A stretch of DNA of 27,565 nucleotides, from positions 1 through 27,565 of the forward strand of contig JADGJL010000271.1 in NCBI GenBank assembly GCA_027600665.1, in the 5' to 3' direction. Of the stretch, positions 8,646-18,418 are shown one piece after another (position 1 is the stretch's first letter; every line of letters begins with the position of its first letter). The DNA comes from Irineochytrium annulatum (Eukaryota; Chytridiomycota; Chytridiomycetes; Chytridiales; Chytridiaceae). Both the position numbers and the translations under genes were made by a program. The notes below the pieces were generated by a model, which ran no database searches, was not told the DNA's origin, and saw only the letters and a list, made by a program, of their open reading frames with translations.

Positions 8646-9935
8646 ATGATCGCCTTCCTCGGTCGGGCCTTGTTGGCCCGCGCGATGCCAATGCGGCCGC
8701 CTGCCCCGACGCATCGTCAGCTGCATCTCCTCCGTCCGGTTCACCCGGTCCTCGCATGCGCCCCGCGCCCGCGACCCCCGACTCTCTTGGGCGCGAACGT
8801 CGTCGCGCTGCCCTCGGCTCAGGTCCAGGTTCGGCACAAGACGTTCCGGAAGAAGGAGAGCAAGACGCGGCGGCACTGGAGGAACACGATGGAGAAGCTC
8901 AAGGAGCAAGGGATCACGCCTTACAAGGTCGGCGCCAACGTACTGGAGAACAAGTTCTGGAAGGTGGTTGGCAACATGAAGATCTATAAGCCAGTCACGC
9001 CCGGATTGAGGAACAGGAGGCACGCGACGAGGTTCCATTTGCACAAGGGGTCGGCCATTAAGCGGTTGAGTTGGGGGAAGAGGTTGGTTTTAAAAACAGT
9101 AATCTCCGGATTCTCTGCTTCTGTCGAATTGACGCTAACTGCCGCTTTCTGCACTGCCAATAGGTCTACAGGAGGCCGCACGCGATCCACGGGCCGGATC
9201 ACGATCCACTACCGCGGCGGAGGCCACAAGAAGCGCTACCGCATCATTGACTTCCACCGCAACATCCCGGGACCGCACGAGGTCGTCCGTCTCGAGTACG
9301 ACCCGAACCGCACAGCCGACATTGCGCTGCTCCGGAATCTCTCCACCAACGAATTCTCCTACATCATCCGCCCCAACGGCGTTAACCCGGGCGACAGGGT
9401 CGAGTCGTACCGATTCGGCATCCCGGAGCCCAGGCCGGGGGAGGAGCCGATACCGAAGAACCAGCTGATTCAGCGCGGGAACTGCCTCCGGATCCGTGAC
9501 ATCCCCGTCGGCACGGAGATCCACTGCATCAGCTTGAGACCCGACGGTCCGGCGCAGATCGCGCGCGCGGCTGGATCTAGTGGGAGGTTGATAGCGACGG
9601 ACGAGGCCTCGGGTCTCGCGCAGGTCCGGATGGTCAGCAAGGAAGTGCGGATGTTTGGGATCGACTGCGTCGCGACCGTCGGCGTTGTCGGGAACGAGGA
9701 CCACCAGCACCGGAATCTGGGCAAGGCCGGCGCTAGCAGGAGGCTGGGGCGGAGGCCGAGGACGAGGGGTATCGCGAAGAACGCCGTGGATCATCCGCAC
9801 GGCGGTGGGAGGAAGAGTAAAGGAAACAAGCAGGCGAGGTCGCGTTGGGGCTGGCTGACGAAGGGATGGAAGACGGTCAGGAGGAAGAAGTGGTTTATCG
9901 TTCTTCCTCGATGGAAGGCGAACTTGAAGAAGTGA
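8646..9935 (+). CDS. RML2: Mitochondrial large-subunit ribosomal protein uL2m
   Basis: Exons 8646-9082 and 9164-9935 give 402 residues. The C-terminal two thirds is a standard L2: GRITIHYRGGGHKKRYRIID in the RNA-binding domain, SYIIRPNGVNPGDRV, and the peptidyl-transferase-proximal loop NAVDHPHGGG with its conserved His, ending in a basic tail. About 145 residues precede it. The first 45 are Arg/Ala/Leu/Pro-rich with no acidic residue, as expected of a mitochondrial presequence. A Lys-rich linker follows, with KPVTPGLRNRRHATRF and then the LHKG...LSWGKR segment typical of fungal mitochondrial L2. The start could instead be the ATG triplet at 8598-8606 in the same frame, adding 16 residues. 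An AATAAA lies 76 bp after the stop. Confidence 0.92.
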   Translation: MIAFLGRALLARAMPMRPPAPTHRQLHLLRPVHPVLACAPRPRPPTLLGANVVALPSAQVQVRHKTFRKKESKTRRHWRNTMEKLKEQGITPYKVGANVLENKFWKVVGNMKIYKPVTPGLRNRRHATRFHLHKGSAIKRLSWGKRLVLKTVISGFSASVELTLTAAFCTANRSTGGRTRSTGRITIHYRGGGHKKRYRIIDFHRNIPGPHEVVRLEYDPNRTADIALLRNLSTNEFSYIIRPNGVNPGDRVESYRFGIPEPRPGEEPIPKNQLIQRGNCLRIRDIPVGTEIHCISLRPDGPAQIARAAGSSGRLIATDEASGLAQVRMVSKEVRMFGIDCVATVGVVGNEDHQHRNLGKAGASRRLGRRPRTRGIAKNAVDHPHGGGRKSKGNKQARSRWGWLTKGWKTVRRKKWFIVLPRWKANLKK

Positions 9936-10350
9936 TCGGAGACTATTGCAGAGATTTTTTATGGTTGTTGCTTCTGGGATGTATCATGCTCTCGCGGCCA
10001 TTTCCAGGTCAATAAACACGACAATGTGTTCTTCAGTCTTTGCTTTCTTCGTTTCTCGTAATCCACAGCTACTAAATTGCGAGTGACGAATTCTCGGACT
10101 GACGCGTCTGCGTGGCAGCTCGCTGCAATTAGAAGGAAAATGCGATCAGCTTATTCGAAGAAGTTCCATGTTAAATGATTTTTGCCATGGTGATGGTGGA
10201 CGGGACGCGCTGTCGGGTCTGCATGCAGGAGAAACACGACATTCCTGATGGCCGAATCGCGCGTCCAGACCGGACATGTCCGAAAATGGCCAGGAAGTTG
10301 GCGCGGGAGGGCAGCTTCGTGATTGTTGATCGACCGCTCAGTTCGCCACG
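9936..10350 (+). other. Intergenic region between RML2 and ERG25
   Basis: This holds the RML2 3' end with its AATAAA and the promoter side of ERG25. No further gene or repeat is seen. Confidence 0.5.
10011..10016 (+). terminator. Polyadenylation signal AATAAA for RML2
   Basis: A canonical AATAAA sits 76 bp past the RML2 stop, the usual distance for a fungal 3' UTR. Confidence 0.55.
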
Positions 10351-11425
10351 ATGTCAGCAGCAACGATGGAGGCCACGAACGGCACGCTCCCCATCACGTA
10401 GGCATCTGCGACCCGCCCGTCGTTCCGTTGTCTTGTTCTAACCTCCACTGGTGCCCGCAGCTCCGACTACCAGCCGAATGCCGTCGAGGCGGCATGGGTC
10501 AGGCTTTTCGAGAACAGCTCGAACCCGGCCCTCACGCTTGCAACCGTCATGTTTATCTGGCACGAGATCGTCTACTTTGGCCGATTCCTCCCCTACCTGA
10601 TCCTCGATTACATCCCCTTCTTCCAACAGTACAAGATCCAGGTGCGTCTACTTCACTTAACACGATTGCTTGCCACCCATGTATTCACCTTCGTCTCTCA
10701 TCTCCCCACAATTGTCTCAGACTGTACCTCTCACCCGCGAGCAAGTCTACAAGGTCATCGTCTTCGTCATCAAGTCCCAGTTTGGCGTCCAGCTCCCCAT
10801 GCTTATGGGCTTCTACGGCGCCGCCCGCTTCCTCGGCATGCGCCTGACCGAGGTCCCCTTCCCGACCCTTACAACCATCGCGCTCCAGGTCGCCTTCTTC
10901 GTCTTCTGCGAGGACGCGTACCACTACTTCACCCACCGCGCCATGCACTGGGGACCGCTCTACAAGCACATCCACAAGCTCCACCATGAGTACCAGGCGC
11001 CCTTTGGCATCACCGCGGAGTACGCCCACTTTATGGAGGTGCTCATCCTCGGCATTGGCTTCTTCGTCGGCCCCGCCATCGTCGCCGTCGCGACCATGAA
11101 CACCCCGGACGCCCTGCACGTGGTGACCCTGGCCGCGTGGCTCGCCGTCCGTCTTATCACGACCGTGGACGATCACAGCGGTTACGATTTTCCGTGGAGC
11201 CTGCACCACTGGATCCCGTTCTGGGCTGGCGCGGACTTCCACGACTACCATCACATGGCGTTCGTCGGGAACTACTCGAGCACGTTCAGGCACTGGGACT
11301 GGCTGTTTGGGACGGACAAGGGTTACAAGGAGCACTCGGCGAGGTTGAGGGCCGCGAGGAAGGCGAAGAAGGCGGTGGCGTTGGCCCAGACGGGGAAGAC
11401 AGTGAAGTCCGGAAAGGCGGAGTGA
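10351..11425 (+). CDS. ERG25: Methylsterol monooxygenase (sterol C-4 methyl oxidase)
   Basis: Three exons, 10351-10397, 10461-10641 and 10721-11425, give 310 residues, the normal ERG25 length. It carries the di-iron histidine clusters of the fatty acid hydroxylase superfamily in order: HRAMH (H-x3-H), HKLHHE (H-x2-HH), a further His in the DDHSGYDFPW region, and DFHDYHHM (H-x2-HH). Hydrophobic segments lie around the N-terminal third and between the second and third clusters, as expected of an ER membrane enzyme. It oxidises the C-4 methyl groups of 4,4-dimethylzymosterol in ergosterol synthesis, using O2 and cytochrome b5. The C-terminus is Lys/Ala-rich (KAKKAVAL) and could serve ER retention. 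The first exon is only 47 bp, but the splice is clean. Confidence 0.93.
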
Positions 11426-12034
11426 AGCTTGTGAGCAGGCCTGCGTCGGGTAGGAAGTTGGCTGAAGGCGACTCTTAAGGGGAGGGGGAGGGTTAATTGC
11501 CGGGAGAAGAAGAGCTCCATTATTATTCTCAAGTCGTGATCCCGTCTTTGCCTTACCTTCCTTGGTTGTTTACTGGCTTTTGTTTATCATTTTTTAAGTA
11601 AACACCTGAAAGACATAAATACAGTCGACTAATGATATTCGGTCTGTCAATCACCACGTAGTTCGTCGCTGAGTCCTCCATTATTGATTGTAACGAACCT
11701 TTAGCAGCTTAAAATTTCCATCCGGCAGAAGTGGTCACTTGCCCCATTCCCACGTTTCAAAACTTCTAAATATGGGATAATGCTTTCAGCTCATGGTGAC
11801 AATGAAATCGATATCAGACTAGCTCTGTTTTGGGTAATGAGGTCCGCTACAATGTTGATAATGAAGCCCCGAATCAAATCCGAAATGTGCCAACCCTAAT
11901 CCTCATCACTGCTAGAGAGTCAACAGGAAGCAAAAAAATTGAAGGGGAACAAGGTGACTCCTAAATAATAAAAAAAAACTAAGATAGAAAAAATGCGCCA
12001 AGGATATTTCACATTCGCTTTATTCCGTCGATAT
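11426..12034. other. Convergent intergenic region between ERG25 and KGD1
   Basis: About 600 bp of AT-rich sequence with short A and T runs separates the two gene ends. I see no gene, repeat or RNA in it apart from the KGD1 polyadenylation signal at 12019-12024. Confidence 0.6.
12019..12024 (-). terminator. Polyadenylation signal AATAAA for KGD1
   Basis: On the minus strand AATAAA begins 10 bp after the KGD1 stop codon. This is close, but it is the only good signal nearby. Confidence 0.45.
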
Positions 12035-15000
12035 CTAGAACTTCGGGATACCACCCTCGACCGACGCCGCTTTCCTCAACTCCCCGCCAAGAAGGGCCTC
12101 CGCGACAAGCATGTGCTCCTCAAAGATGTGAACCTTCTTGAGACCAGTCGCCGGCGCCTGAAACATACAAACGATCAGCCGAATACCATTTTAAAAAAAA
12201 GCAGAGGAACGTACCGCAGAAGGATCCCTCCCAGCGTATCGGATCAGCCTACTCCCCCTAATACTCTTGGTCGGCTGCCCGTTAGAGTCCCTCGCAAGCG
12301 CGATCCCGCCGGGTGTGAATTCCCTAGCCAACTTCTGCTCCCATGCGGTACCCTTCGTTATCAATTTCGGACGTTCCACAGTCGCCGTCGAGGACGTCGA
12401 ATTCGAGGTAAGAGGACGGGCAGATGAGGGGTCGTTGTCAGATACACCAAAGATGCGGGAGAAGAGGCCGGTTGGAATTGGAAATGAAGATTCGGATGCA
12501 GTTTCGGGTGCAGGGGTGGAAGGGGTGGAGGTAGGGGAAAATTTCAACTAGTTTAGTTAAACTCCTCACCAAGGTCGCGACAATGGATCGAAGCAAATCC
12601 ATGCACGAGAAAGCAAAAGCAGCCCACCTTTGTTTTGAACCACTCCGTTGCCTTCAACGCCGTCTCGAGCCTAGGCTCGACGAAAGTCCATGCGCCAGAG
12701 TTCATCGGCTCCTCCTGCGCGAAGACGACCTCTTCGAGCGACTCGCCGTAGAAGTCAATGACGGCCTTTGCCTCCCAGAACGGGAACGGGCTCAACTGCT
12801 CGAGCCGGACGATGGCGACGTGGTCAAGCCTGTTCACGGTCCTCGCCCTCGCGAGAAGGTAGTAGACTTGGCCCGAGCAGAAGATCACGGTCCGGATCTT
12901 ATTGGGCGGGAGCAGCTGGAAGTCGTTCGCCGAGAGCGTGTTGGCGAGGCTGTAAGGGAGCCGGGGCTCCGCGTTGTTACCCGACCATATGAACTTGCCA
13001 TTCACAGTAGACGGTGCCTCAGGCATCTCGAGCGGGTTCGGGTGAAGCACTTCGGGAATAAGGCGCTGGAAGCGAGTGTCGCCGGACAGCTCCGCAAGAT
13101 TCGACTTCGCGAGAGGGTGACGGAGTAGACTCTTGGACGTGAAGACAACCAACTGCGGGCGGAGAAAATCAAAACAAGCCTCAATAGAAACAAGTCTTCA
13201 CAAACCGGCTTCCTGAACTCCCGGTGCACCTGCCGCCTCAAGGCGTGGAAGTAGTTACTCGGGACAGTCGGGTAGATGACCTGCATGTTGCAGTCCTGGT
13301 GCTGGCGAGGGTAAGAGCCCCTCTCCTGGCTATTCAACTCCGGCATGGTGTAAGGGTCCTGGTCGCAGAGCGCAAGGAACCGCTCCACCCTAGCGGACGA
13401 GTGTTCGGGTCCTTGACCGTCGTACCCATGGGGCAAAAGGAGGGTCAAGCCAGTCCTCTGCAAAGTCATCGGTTAGTCCGATCGAAAGGCCAAGAAATGG
13501 GAAGCCATCCTTACCTGCAACCACTTTTGCTCGCCAGAGCTGAGGAACTGGTCGATAATAACCTGCGCCGTGTTCGCAAAGTCTCCGAACTGAGCCTCCC
13601 ACAGGACGAGCTGGTTCGGGCTGACCATGGAGTATCCAAGCTCAAAACCCATGATCGCAAATTCGGACAAACTCGAGTTAGTTACGGTGAAATGGCTCTG
13701 GCTCGAGACGAGACCCGCAACAACGAGGTTGTTCAAAGGCACATGCGTGGATTCGGTATGTTGATCGTGAAGGACGGCGTGACGCTGGGAGAACGTCCCA
13801 CGCTCAACGTCCTGACCCGAGAGACGGACGTGCGTGCCCTCGACCAGGAGAGAGCCGAAAGCAATCGCTTCGGCCGTTGCCCAGTCAAGACCCTCGCCTT
13901 CCCGGATCGTCTTCTCGCGCGTTTTCAAGATCTTCCCTAGGTTCGGGTGGACAGCGAAGTCACGCGGGTAAGAGGACGCGGCAATGCCAATGTGGGTCAA
14001 CAGGTCGTTCTCGACACCGGTAGCTGCCGAGATGACGGTCTCTGAGGCAAGCTGAGCCGGAGATTTGAAGCCTACAAAACAATGTCAGACAAACATCGAC
14101 GAGAGTAAACAAGCAAAAAAGGTACCAGTCCAGTTCGACGACACCCACTCCTTGTTGTTGGGATGGTAGTTCTTGCTGTCTGCGTACCGCTCCTCCAAAA
14201 TATTCCAGATACGATCCTTCATTTCTTTCGCCTCGGCCTCCGACAGAGTTCCCTCGGCTACGAGCTGATCGGTGTACTTTTGCACAACGGGAGTCATCGA
14301 GTTGATTTTCTGCAGAACAATCACAGTAAACTGGGAGNNNNNNNNNNGGCGCATACTACGCACCTCGTACATCAACGGCTGCGTGAACCCAGGTTGGTCG
14401 ATCTCGTTATGGCCGTGCTTCCTGTAGCAAACAACATCTAGCACGACGTCCTTTTTGTACTTCGCCCTCCACTCGGCAGCAAGCTCCATCGCGAAAACAA
14501 CGGCCTCAACGTCGTCCCCATTCACGTGCAGGATCGGCGCCGACACAGTCTTCGCCACGTCCGAGCAGTACAACGTCGACCTTGAAAACCTAGGGTCGGT
14601 GGTGAAACCGACCTGGTTGTTGACGATAATGTGGATGGACCCGCCCGTAGTGTAGGCAGGCAAGTCTGACAACCCCAGCGACTCGTAGACAACACCCTGA
14701 CCCGCAAACGCAGCGTCTCCGTGCAAAAGGACGGCAACGGCCTTCGCCCGGTCTTGCTCGTCGTTCTGGTAGAACTGGATAGCGCGAACTTTACCCTGAA
14801 CAACGGGGTTCACAGCCTCCAAGTGGGACGGGTTCGCAGCGAGGGAAAGGTGAACCATCTTGCCCGATGGTGTCGGACGCATATAGTTCATACCCAGATG
14901 GTACTTCACGTCGCCGGAACCCTCAACGGTGTCATCGCGCGACCCCGCGAATTCAGAGAAGATGGACTCATTTGGTTTGCGGACGACGTTGGAGAGCACG

Positions 15001-16192
15001 TTAAGACGACCACGGTGCGGCATGCCCATGACGACGCTGTTGACGCCGAGCTCGACTGAACGGTCGATCTTTAACAGCGTGGTAAGCAACCCTCTATTAT
15101 TCAATGCAAAGCACTCACCAAGGACTTCATCCCGGGAATCAAACTCTCGCAGCCTTCAAGACCGAACCTCTTCTCGCTAGGGTACTTCGTGGCGACAAAT
15201 CGTTCAAAAGAGTCCGACCACATCAGACGGTCCAAGATCATAAGCTTCTCCTCCTTCGAGTAGTTGTATCGCACGGGGACCTCAAACTTTTGCCGAAGCC
15301 AGTCGCACGCGGCGCGATCCGAGATGTGGCCGTATTCAATACCGATCGAGCCGCAGTAAGTCGCGCGCAACCGCTTCACGATTTCGCGAAGGGTCAGCTT
15401 CTTCGCACCATCCTGTGCCAAGAAAAGCGGGAGAATACCCTGGCCTGTTTAAATGATAAGACGACTGCATATCGTAATTCTTCAACGCGCGAACATACCA
15501 AGGTAGTACTCCGTGTCAAGGTCCTTCTCACTAAAGCCGTAATGTGCGGGGTCGAGCTCAGGCGCGGTTTTCGGGTCGATGACGTTGATTTTGAGGGGGT
15601 CAAGATCGGCGAGTTGGTGACCGCGAACTTGGTACGCACGGACCAAAAGTTGCACCTACATCAAAACTTTTAAGAATCTCCACACTAAATCCTACATGAG
15701 CAGCAATCCTATCCCATCTCCTACCTTCATATGGTCCAAAATCTCGTTCGCAGGAATCCTCGTCCCCTCCAAATGATCTGCTAAGTCCTCCTGAACCAGC
15801 CCGCCCTCTCCCAGCGTCGTCGGAGTAATCGTTGGCGGTGCAATAAACGCACTGGAGCCATCCTGGCCAGCGTTGATGTTCCGGAAGTAGATCTGCCACG
15901 ACAGGTGCACGGAAGTGGGATCCTTCAGCCATGCGTTGTACATTTCCTCAATGTACGGCGCCGAGGCGCCGGATAGGAAGGTCTCGGTCGATGACGAGGG
16001 AGTGGTGGCGAGTCCCCTGGCCCCGACGGGCGCGATCGGCTTCCGGATCGCGGTGGTGGCTGCAGGTCGAGTGGTTTTGGACGCGAGGGTCGACAGCGAA
16101 GCGGATGACCTTTCAAGGGCCGCGACGGCGGCCTTCCGAGTCCATTGCGCTGGCGACGCGGTGCGGGCGAGGCACCGATGAGCCGTATACAT
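12035..16192 (-). CDS. KGD1: 2-oxoglutarate dehydrogenase E1, mitochondrial
   Basis: Ten exons join without a frame error: 16192-15725, 15655-15499, 15444-15119, 15068-14364, 14309-14126, 14071-13515, 13457-13206, 13152-12628, 12547-12215 and 12157-12035. The product is 1209 residues. The first 60 or so residues are a mitochondrial presequence (Arg/Ser/Ala-rich, ending near RGLATTPSS). A short E1-type N-terminal helix follows ([20 protein letters not shown]). The thiamine diphosphate fold includes [14 protein letters not shown] (about 331-344) and [10 protein letters not shown] (about 433-442). The pyrimidine-domain segment includes [14 protein letters not shown] and [14 protein letters not shown]. 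The C-terminal domain ends [14 protein letters not shown] plus KKVHIFEE. It decarboxylates 2-oxoglutarate within the matrix complex with E2 and E3. Two oddities are seen: exon 9 encodes about 100 extra Ser/Thr/Pro-rich residues just before RYAGRDPSA, and a 10-N gap lies in intron 4. Confidence 0.95.
14338..14347. other. Assembly gap (10 N)
   Basis: Ten undetermined bases fall inside the KGD1 intron between exons 4 and 5 (14363-14310). The splice donor (GTGCGT) and acceptor (CTGCAG) are both present, so the coding sequence is unaffected. Confidence 0.95.
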
Positions 16193-17060
16193 GATGGTGG
16201 TGTGGTATCGGGGCTGCGCGAATTTCGCGTTTGCAATTTTCGCTGAGCCGCTCCGTCCCGCGCCGGGGCGTGATTCGACAGACGAGCTGAGAAACGACGA
16301 AGCCGGCGATCGCGCCGCGCGAGGGCGTGATTCGACCGGCGAGCCAAGGGTAGCGTCAATGATCGGAGTGGAACGACACCAATGGGATCAACCGGACGAC
16401 GATGGTGGATCTGCGGCTAACGGCTGCTCCGCTGTGTACGTCGTCCTCACAGCCAACTCTTTCGAGGACTTTACATGCGCAATGAGGGGACCGAGGCAAT
16501 GCTATGGTTGTTCAGCCGGAACCGCCGCCGCCACGGTTATGGAGAACTGGACGTGTTTCGACGAACGACCTGGGCTGATACATATTACCTCTCACTGGAT
16601 GGTTTACGCGGCCACCAGGAATGCTATGGTGGCGTTAAGAGGAAGATCATCCCCCATAGTGAAGTGTTGTTGGTGGCAGGCAATCTTCTGAAGCTGGCCT
16701 TGCTTCTACAGCTTGCATCGATAGCTGGCTATGTTCCGCCCCAATCTCCAACGCCGCGTTCGCCTTCTTTAGGGTGTACTGCATCCGGCCGGAGAGAATA
16801 TGGCGGATGTTCCGTTTGTATGGACAACGAATCAAGTGGCCCTCCATTTCTTCGGCTGCGCGGCAGATGGGCCACTGACCTGCGGGTCCGTCCAACTTAA
16901 ACGAGACGCGTATTCCATCGCTTCAGGACCCGACTTCTTCGCCGTCCCATGCAGCCTTTCCGTTGCCAGAGCTTTGTCTGCCTCGCTGTCAACCGCCGTC
17001 GCGGCACCTCGAGATCTGAAGCGGCAAGCCTTCATTGCGGTGATGCAGACAACTGTGCGC
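16193..17060. other. KGD1 upstream region and coding-like relic sequence
   Basis: The first 250 bp or so should hold the KGD1 promoter; it is GC-rich and has a 14-bp direct repeat. From about 16645 to 17060 the minus strand reads as broken coding-like sequence, listed separately. No intact gene is seen. Confidence 0.5.
16266..16336. repeat. 14-bp direct repeat upstream of KGD1
   Basis: The bases GGGCGTGATTCGAC occur at 16266-16279 and again, exactly, at 16323-16336. Both copies lie 75-145 bp before the KGD1 start, on the strand opposite to transcription. They continue with partly similar bases (gacgagc and ggcgagc), so this could be a small tandem duplication or a pair of protein-binding sites. 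Confidence 0.5.
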
Positions 17061-17062
17061 AA
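16647..17062 (-). pseudogene. Coding-like relic with a Cys/His cluster, unknown
   Basis: Two overlapping minus-strand frames read like protein. The first (17062-16832) has AMKACRFRSRGAATAV followed by ADKALATERLHG. The second (16895-16647) starts near WPICRAAEEMEGHLIRCPYK and continues with RMQYTLKKANAALEIGAEHS. The C-x11-H-x3-C spacing in the second part hints at half of a zinc-binding unit. No start exon or clean splice joins them. It lies directly before the HSP70-like remnant. It could be a separate decayed gene; I cannot name it. Confidence 0.3.
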
Positions 17063-17069
17063 GCTGGAT

Positions 17070-17409
17070 TCTTGCGTACGAAGAGCAAATTGAAGTTGGA
17101 AAAGTCGTCAGCGGTCGCTTTTCCCCGGCTTACTCAAATAAACGAACACTTGCGTTCGACATTCGAGGGCCAGGCGCCAGGCATCGAGTATATCGACGAC
17201 GGCGACAGGAACATCAGGAAGTTGGGTTCTATTCACAGTTATGACGACACGCCGACGAAGTTGAAGAAGCAGGGGTAACTTCCATTTTGTCAAGCCCCAC
17301 TAATATTTGTAGCATGAAGTTCAGCTTGCTCTTTGGCCACAGCGAATTGCTTGTCTCTGTCACAGACCGACACAATAACGTGAAGAGGAAACTCTTGATG
17401 TATGAGTGA
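17070..17409 (+). pseudogene. HSP70-like (HSPA12-type) C-terminal remnant, left copy
   Basis: The readable part starts around EEQIEVGKVVSGRFSPAYSN, shifts by one frame near 17155, then reads GIEYIDDGDRNIRKLGS. A 40-bp intron follows, and the end is FSLLFGHSELLVSV...LLMYE, stop at 17409. This matches piece by piece the end of the right-hand copy (RRIEYIEEGDRDVRKL and FSILFGHSELLVSS), including an intron at the same codon (Gly split GG/C). In HSPA12-type proteins this is the end of the region after the ATPase domain. The ATPase part is absent. An AATAAA at 17495-17500 still follows the stop, consistent with a truncated real gene rather than a retrocopy. Confidence 0.7.
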
Positions 17410-17494
17410 TTCCGCTATTTGCTTTCCGGAGTCTATAAGTAGTTGACTGCTAGCTTTGCGGAGGCGGTGTCCTGCTGTGGTAGTTTGCTAAGTC

Positions 17495-17500
17495 AATAAA
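17495..17500 (+). terminator. Polyadenylation signal AATAAA after the left HSP70-like remnant
   Basis: AATAAA starts 86 bp past the stop codon of the HSP70-like remnant and is probably its original 3' signal. Confidence 0.4.
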
Positions 17501-17564
17501 TCTGATGTTGTTTGCCACCTAATGTTAAGAAGCTTTCTGTCGTAGCTACCGGCTGAACTTGACC

Positions 17565-17801
17565 TTATGGCCAGCTGTGGGAGTGAGAGAGATGTCTTTC
17601 ATACTTAAGTTGTAAACAACAATACTGTAACGCTAACGACGCCAGTGCTTCAGAACTGCAACCACCGCTCGACACGTCGACGTGCGAAATGCGAGGCATC
17701 TCAACGCTCTGCAGATCAGCATCTTCAACCGTCGACTCGATGGCGCTCAAGTGTTGGGCCACGGGACGCGACATCTGCTCATGGATCAAACCGAGGACCA
17801 C
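17565..17801 (-). pseudogene. Short open frame of unknown identity
   Basis: The frame reads VLGLIHEQMSRPVAQHLSAI, then STVEDADLQSVEMPRISHVD, ending in His/Ser before TAA. The first 55 residues look like real helical protein; the tail does not. Upstream the protein-like text moves to another frame (FDLTVASGAILVPIIRIATV), so it is probably a decayed piece. No counterpart was noticed in the right-hand duplicate. Confidence 0.25.
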
Positions 17802-18418
17802 CTTGCTGGCGGGCAGCGATACAAATGCCTCTTATAGCAATGCTGCCATTATTGCGGACGGTCGCTATACGTATAATGGGTACTAAAATGGCACCGCTCG
17901 CAACGGTAAGATCGAATGAATGATGCAACATGGAGAGAAGGTTGTTGTTACCAGCGAAGTTTATTTTTTCTTGCAAACTACACCATGCTCGACGATGCTC
18001 AGTATGCTTCTGCTTCATTCCTCAATCATAACTGCAAATGTTTCGTGATCTTAAATTCGACTTAACAGCAAGAACGTTTCATAGCCAGCTGCCTTGCAGA
18101 ATTTGACACGCCGCGGAACGAAATTAGCAGCTATGACGGTGCACGTCTCGTAACACCACTGCCACAGTGATATTGTCCTCGTTGGCTGACCATATTGCTC
18201 ACTATCAATAATCGGCAAAGAAACACCTTTCATTTACGTCCGCTATGTTGCCGGCTTTCCGTGTTCGCTCCATTTGGCCTTCTTCGTTGATAAGTTGTCA
18301 GCAGCGACGATAAGAATGTATAAATCCTGCAAACAATCCTGAGTTCTCAAGTGAACTGGAATATTCTCATCGGGCCTTGTTTGTGATATTGTATCTAGTC
18401 GGTCGGACGGCCGTCTAA

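Larger units (their letters stand above)
17410..18418. other. Stretch between the left HSP70-like remnant and its convergent partner
   Basis: About 1 kb of lower-GC sequence lies here. It contains the AATAAA of the remnant and, on the minus strand, an open frame at 17565-17801 described separately. The rest shows no coding signal. A perfect 10-bp palindrome (GACGGCCGTC, 18406-18415) sits just after the stop of the partner gene. Confidence 0.45.

Noticed and set aside
8613..9800. Minus-strand frames of 143 and 221 codons opposite RML2
   Set aside because: Antisense to the conserved L2 domain; no independent coding signal.
11426..12034. A hidden gene or ncRNA between ERG25 and KGD1
   Set aside because: The stretch is AT-rich with frequent stops and no stable-looking hairpin or splice pattern.
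12583..13940. Two long plus-strand frames (181 and 238 codons) opposite KGD1
   Set aside because: They are antisense to conserved KGD1 exons and carry no recognisable domain.
18406..18415. Perfect 10-bp palindrome GACGGCCGTC as a regulator site or terminator
   Set aside because: Such a short GC palindrome is expected by chance in a window of this size, and no T run or second copy supports a function.
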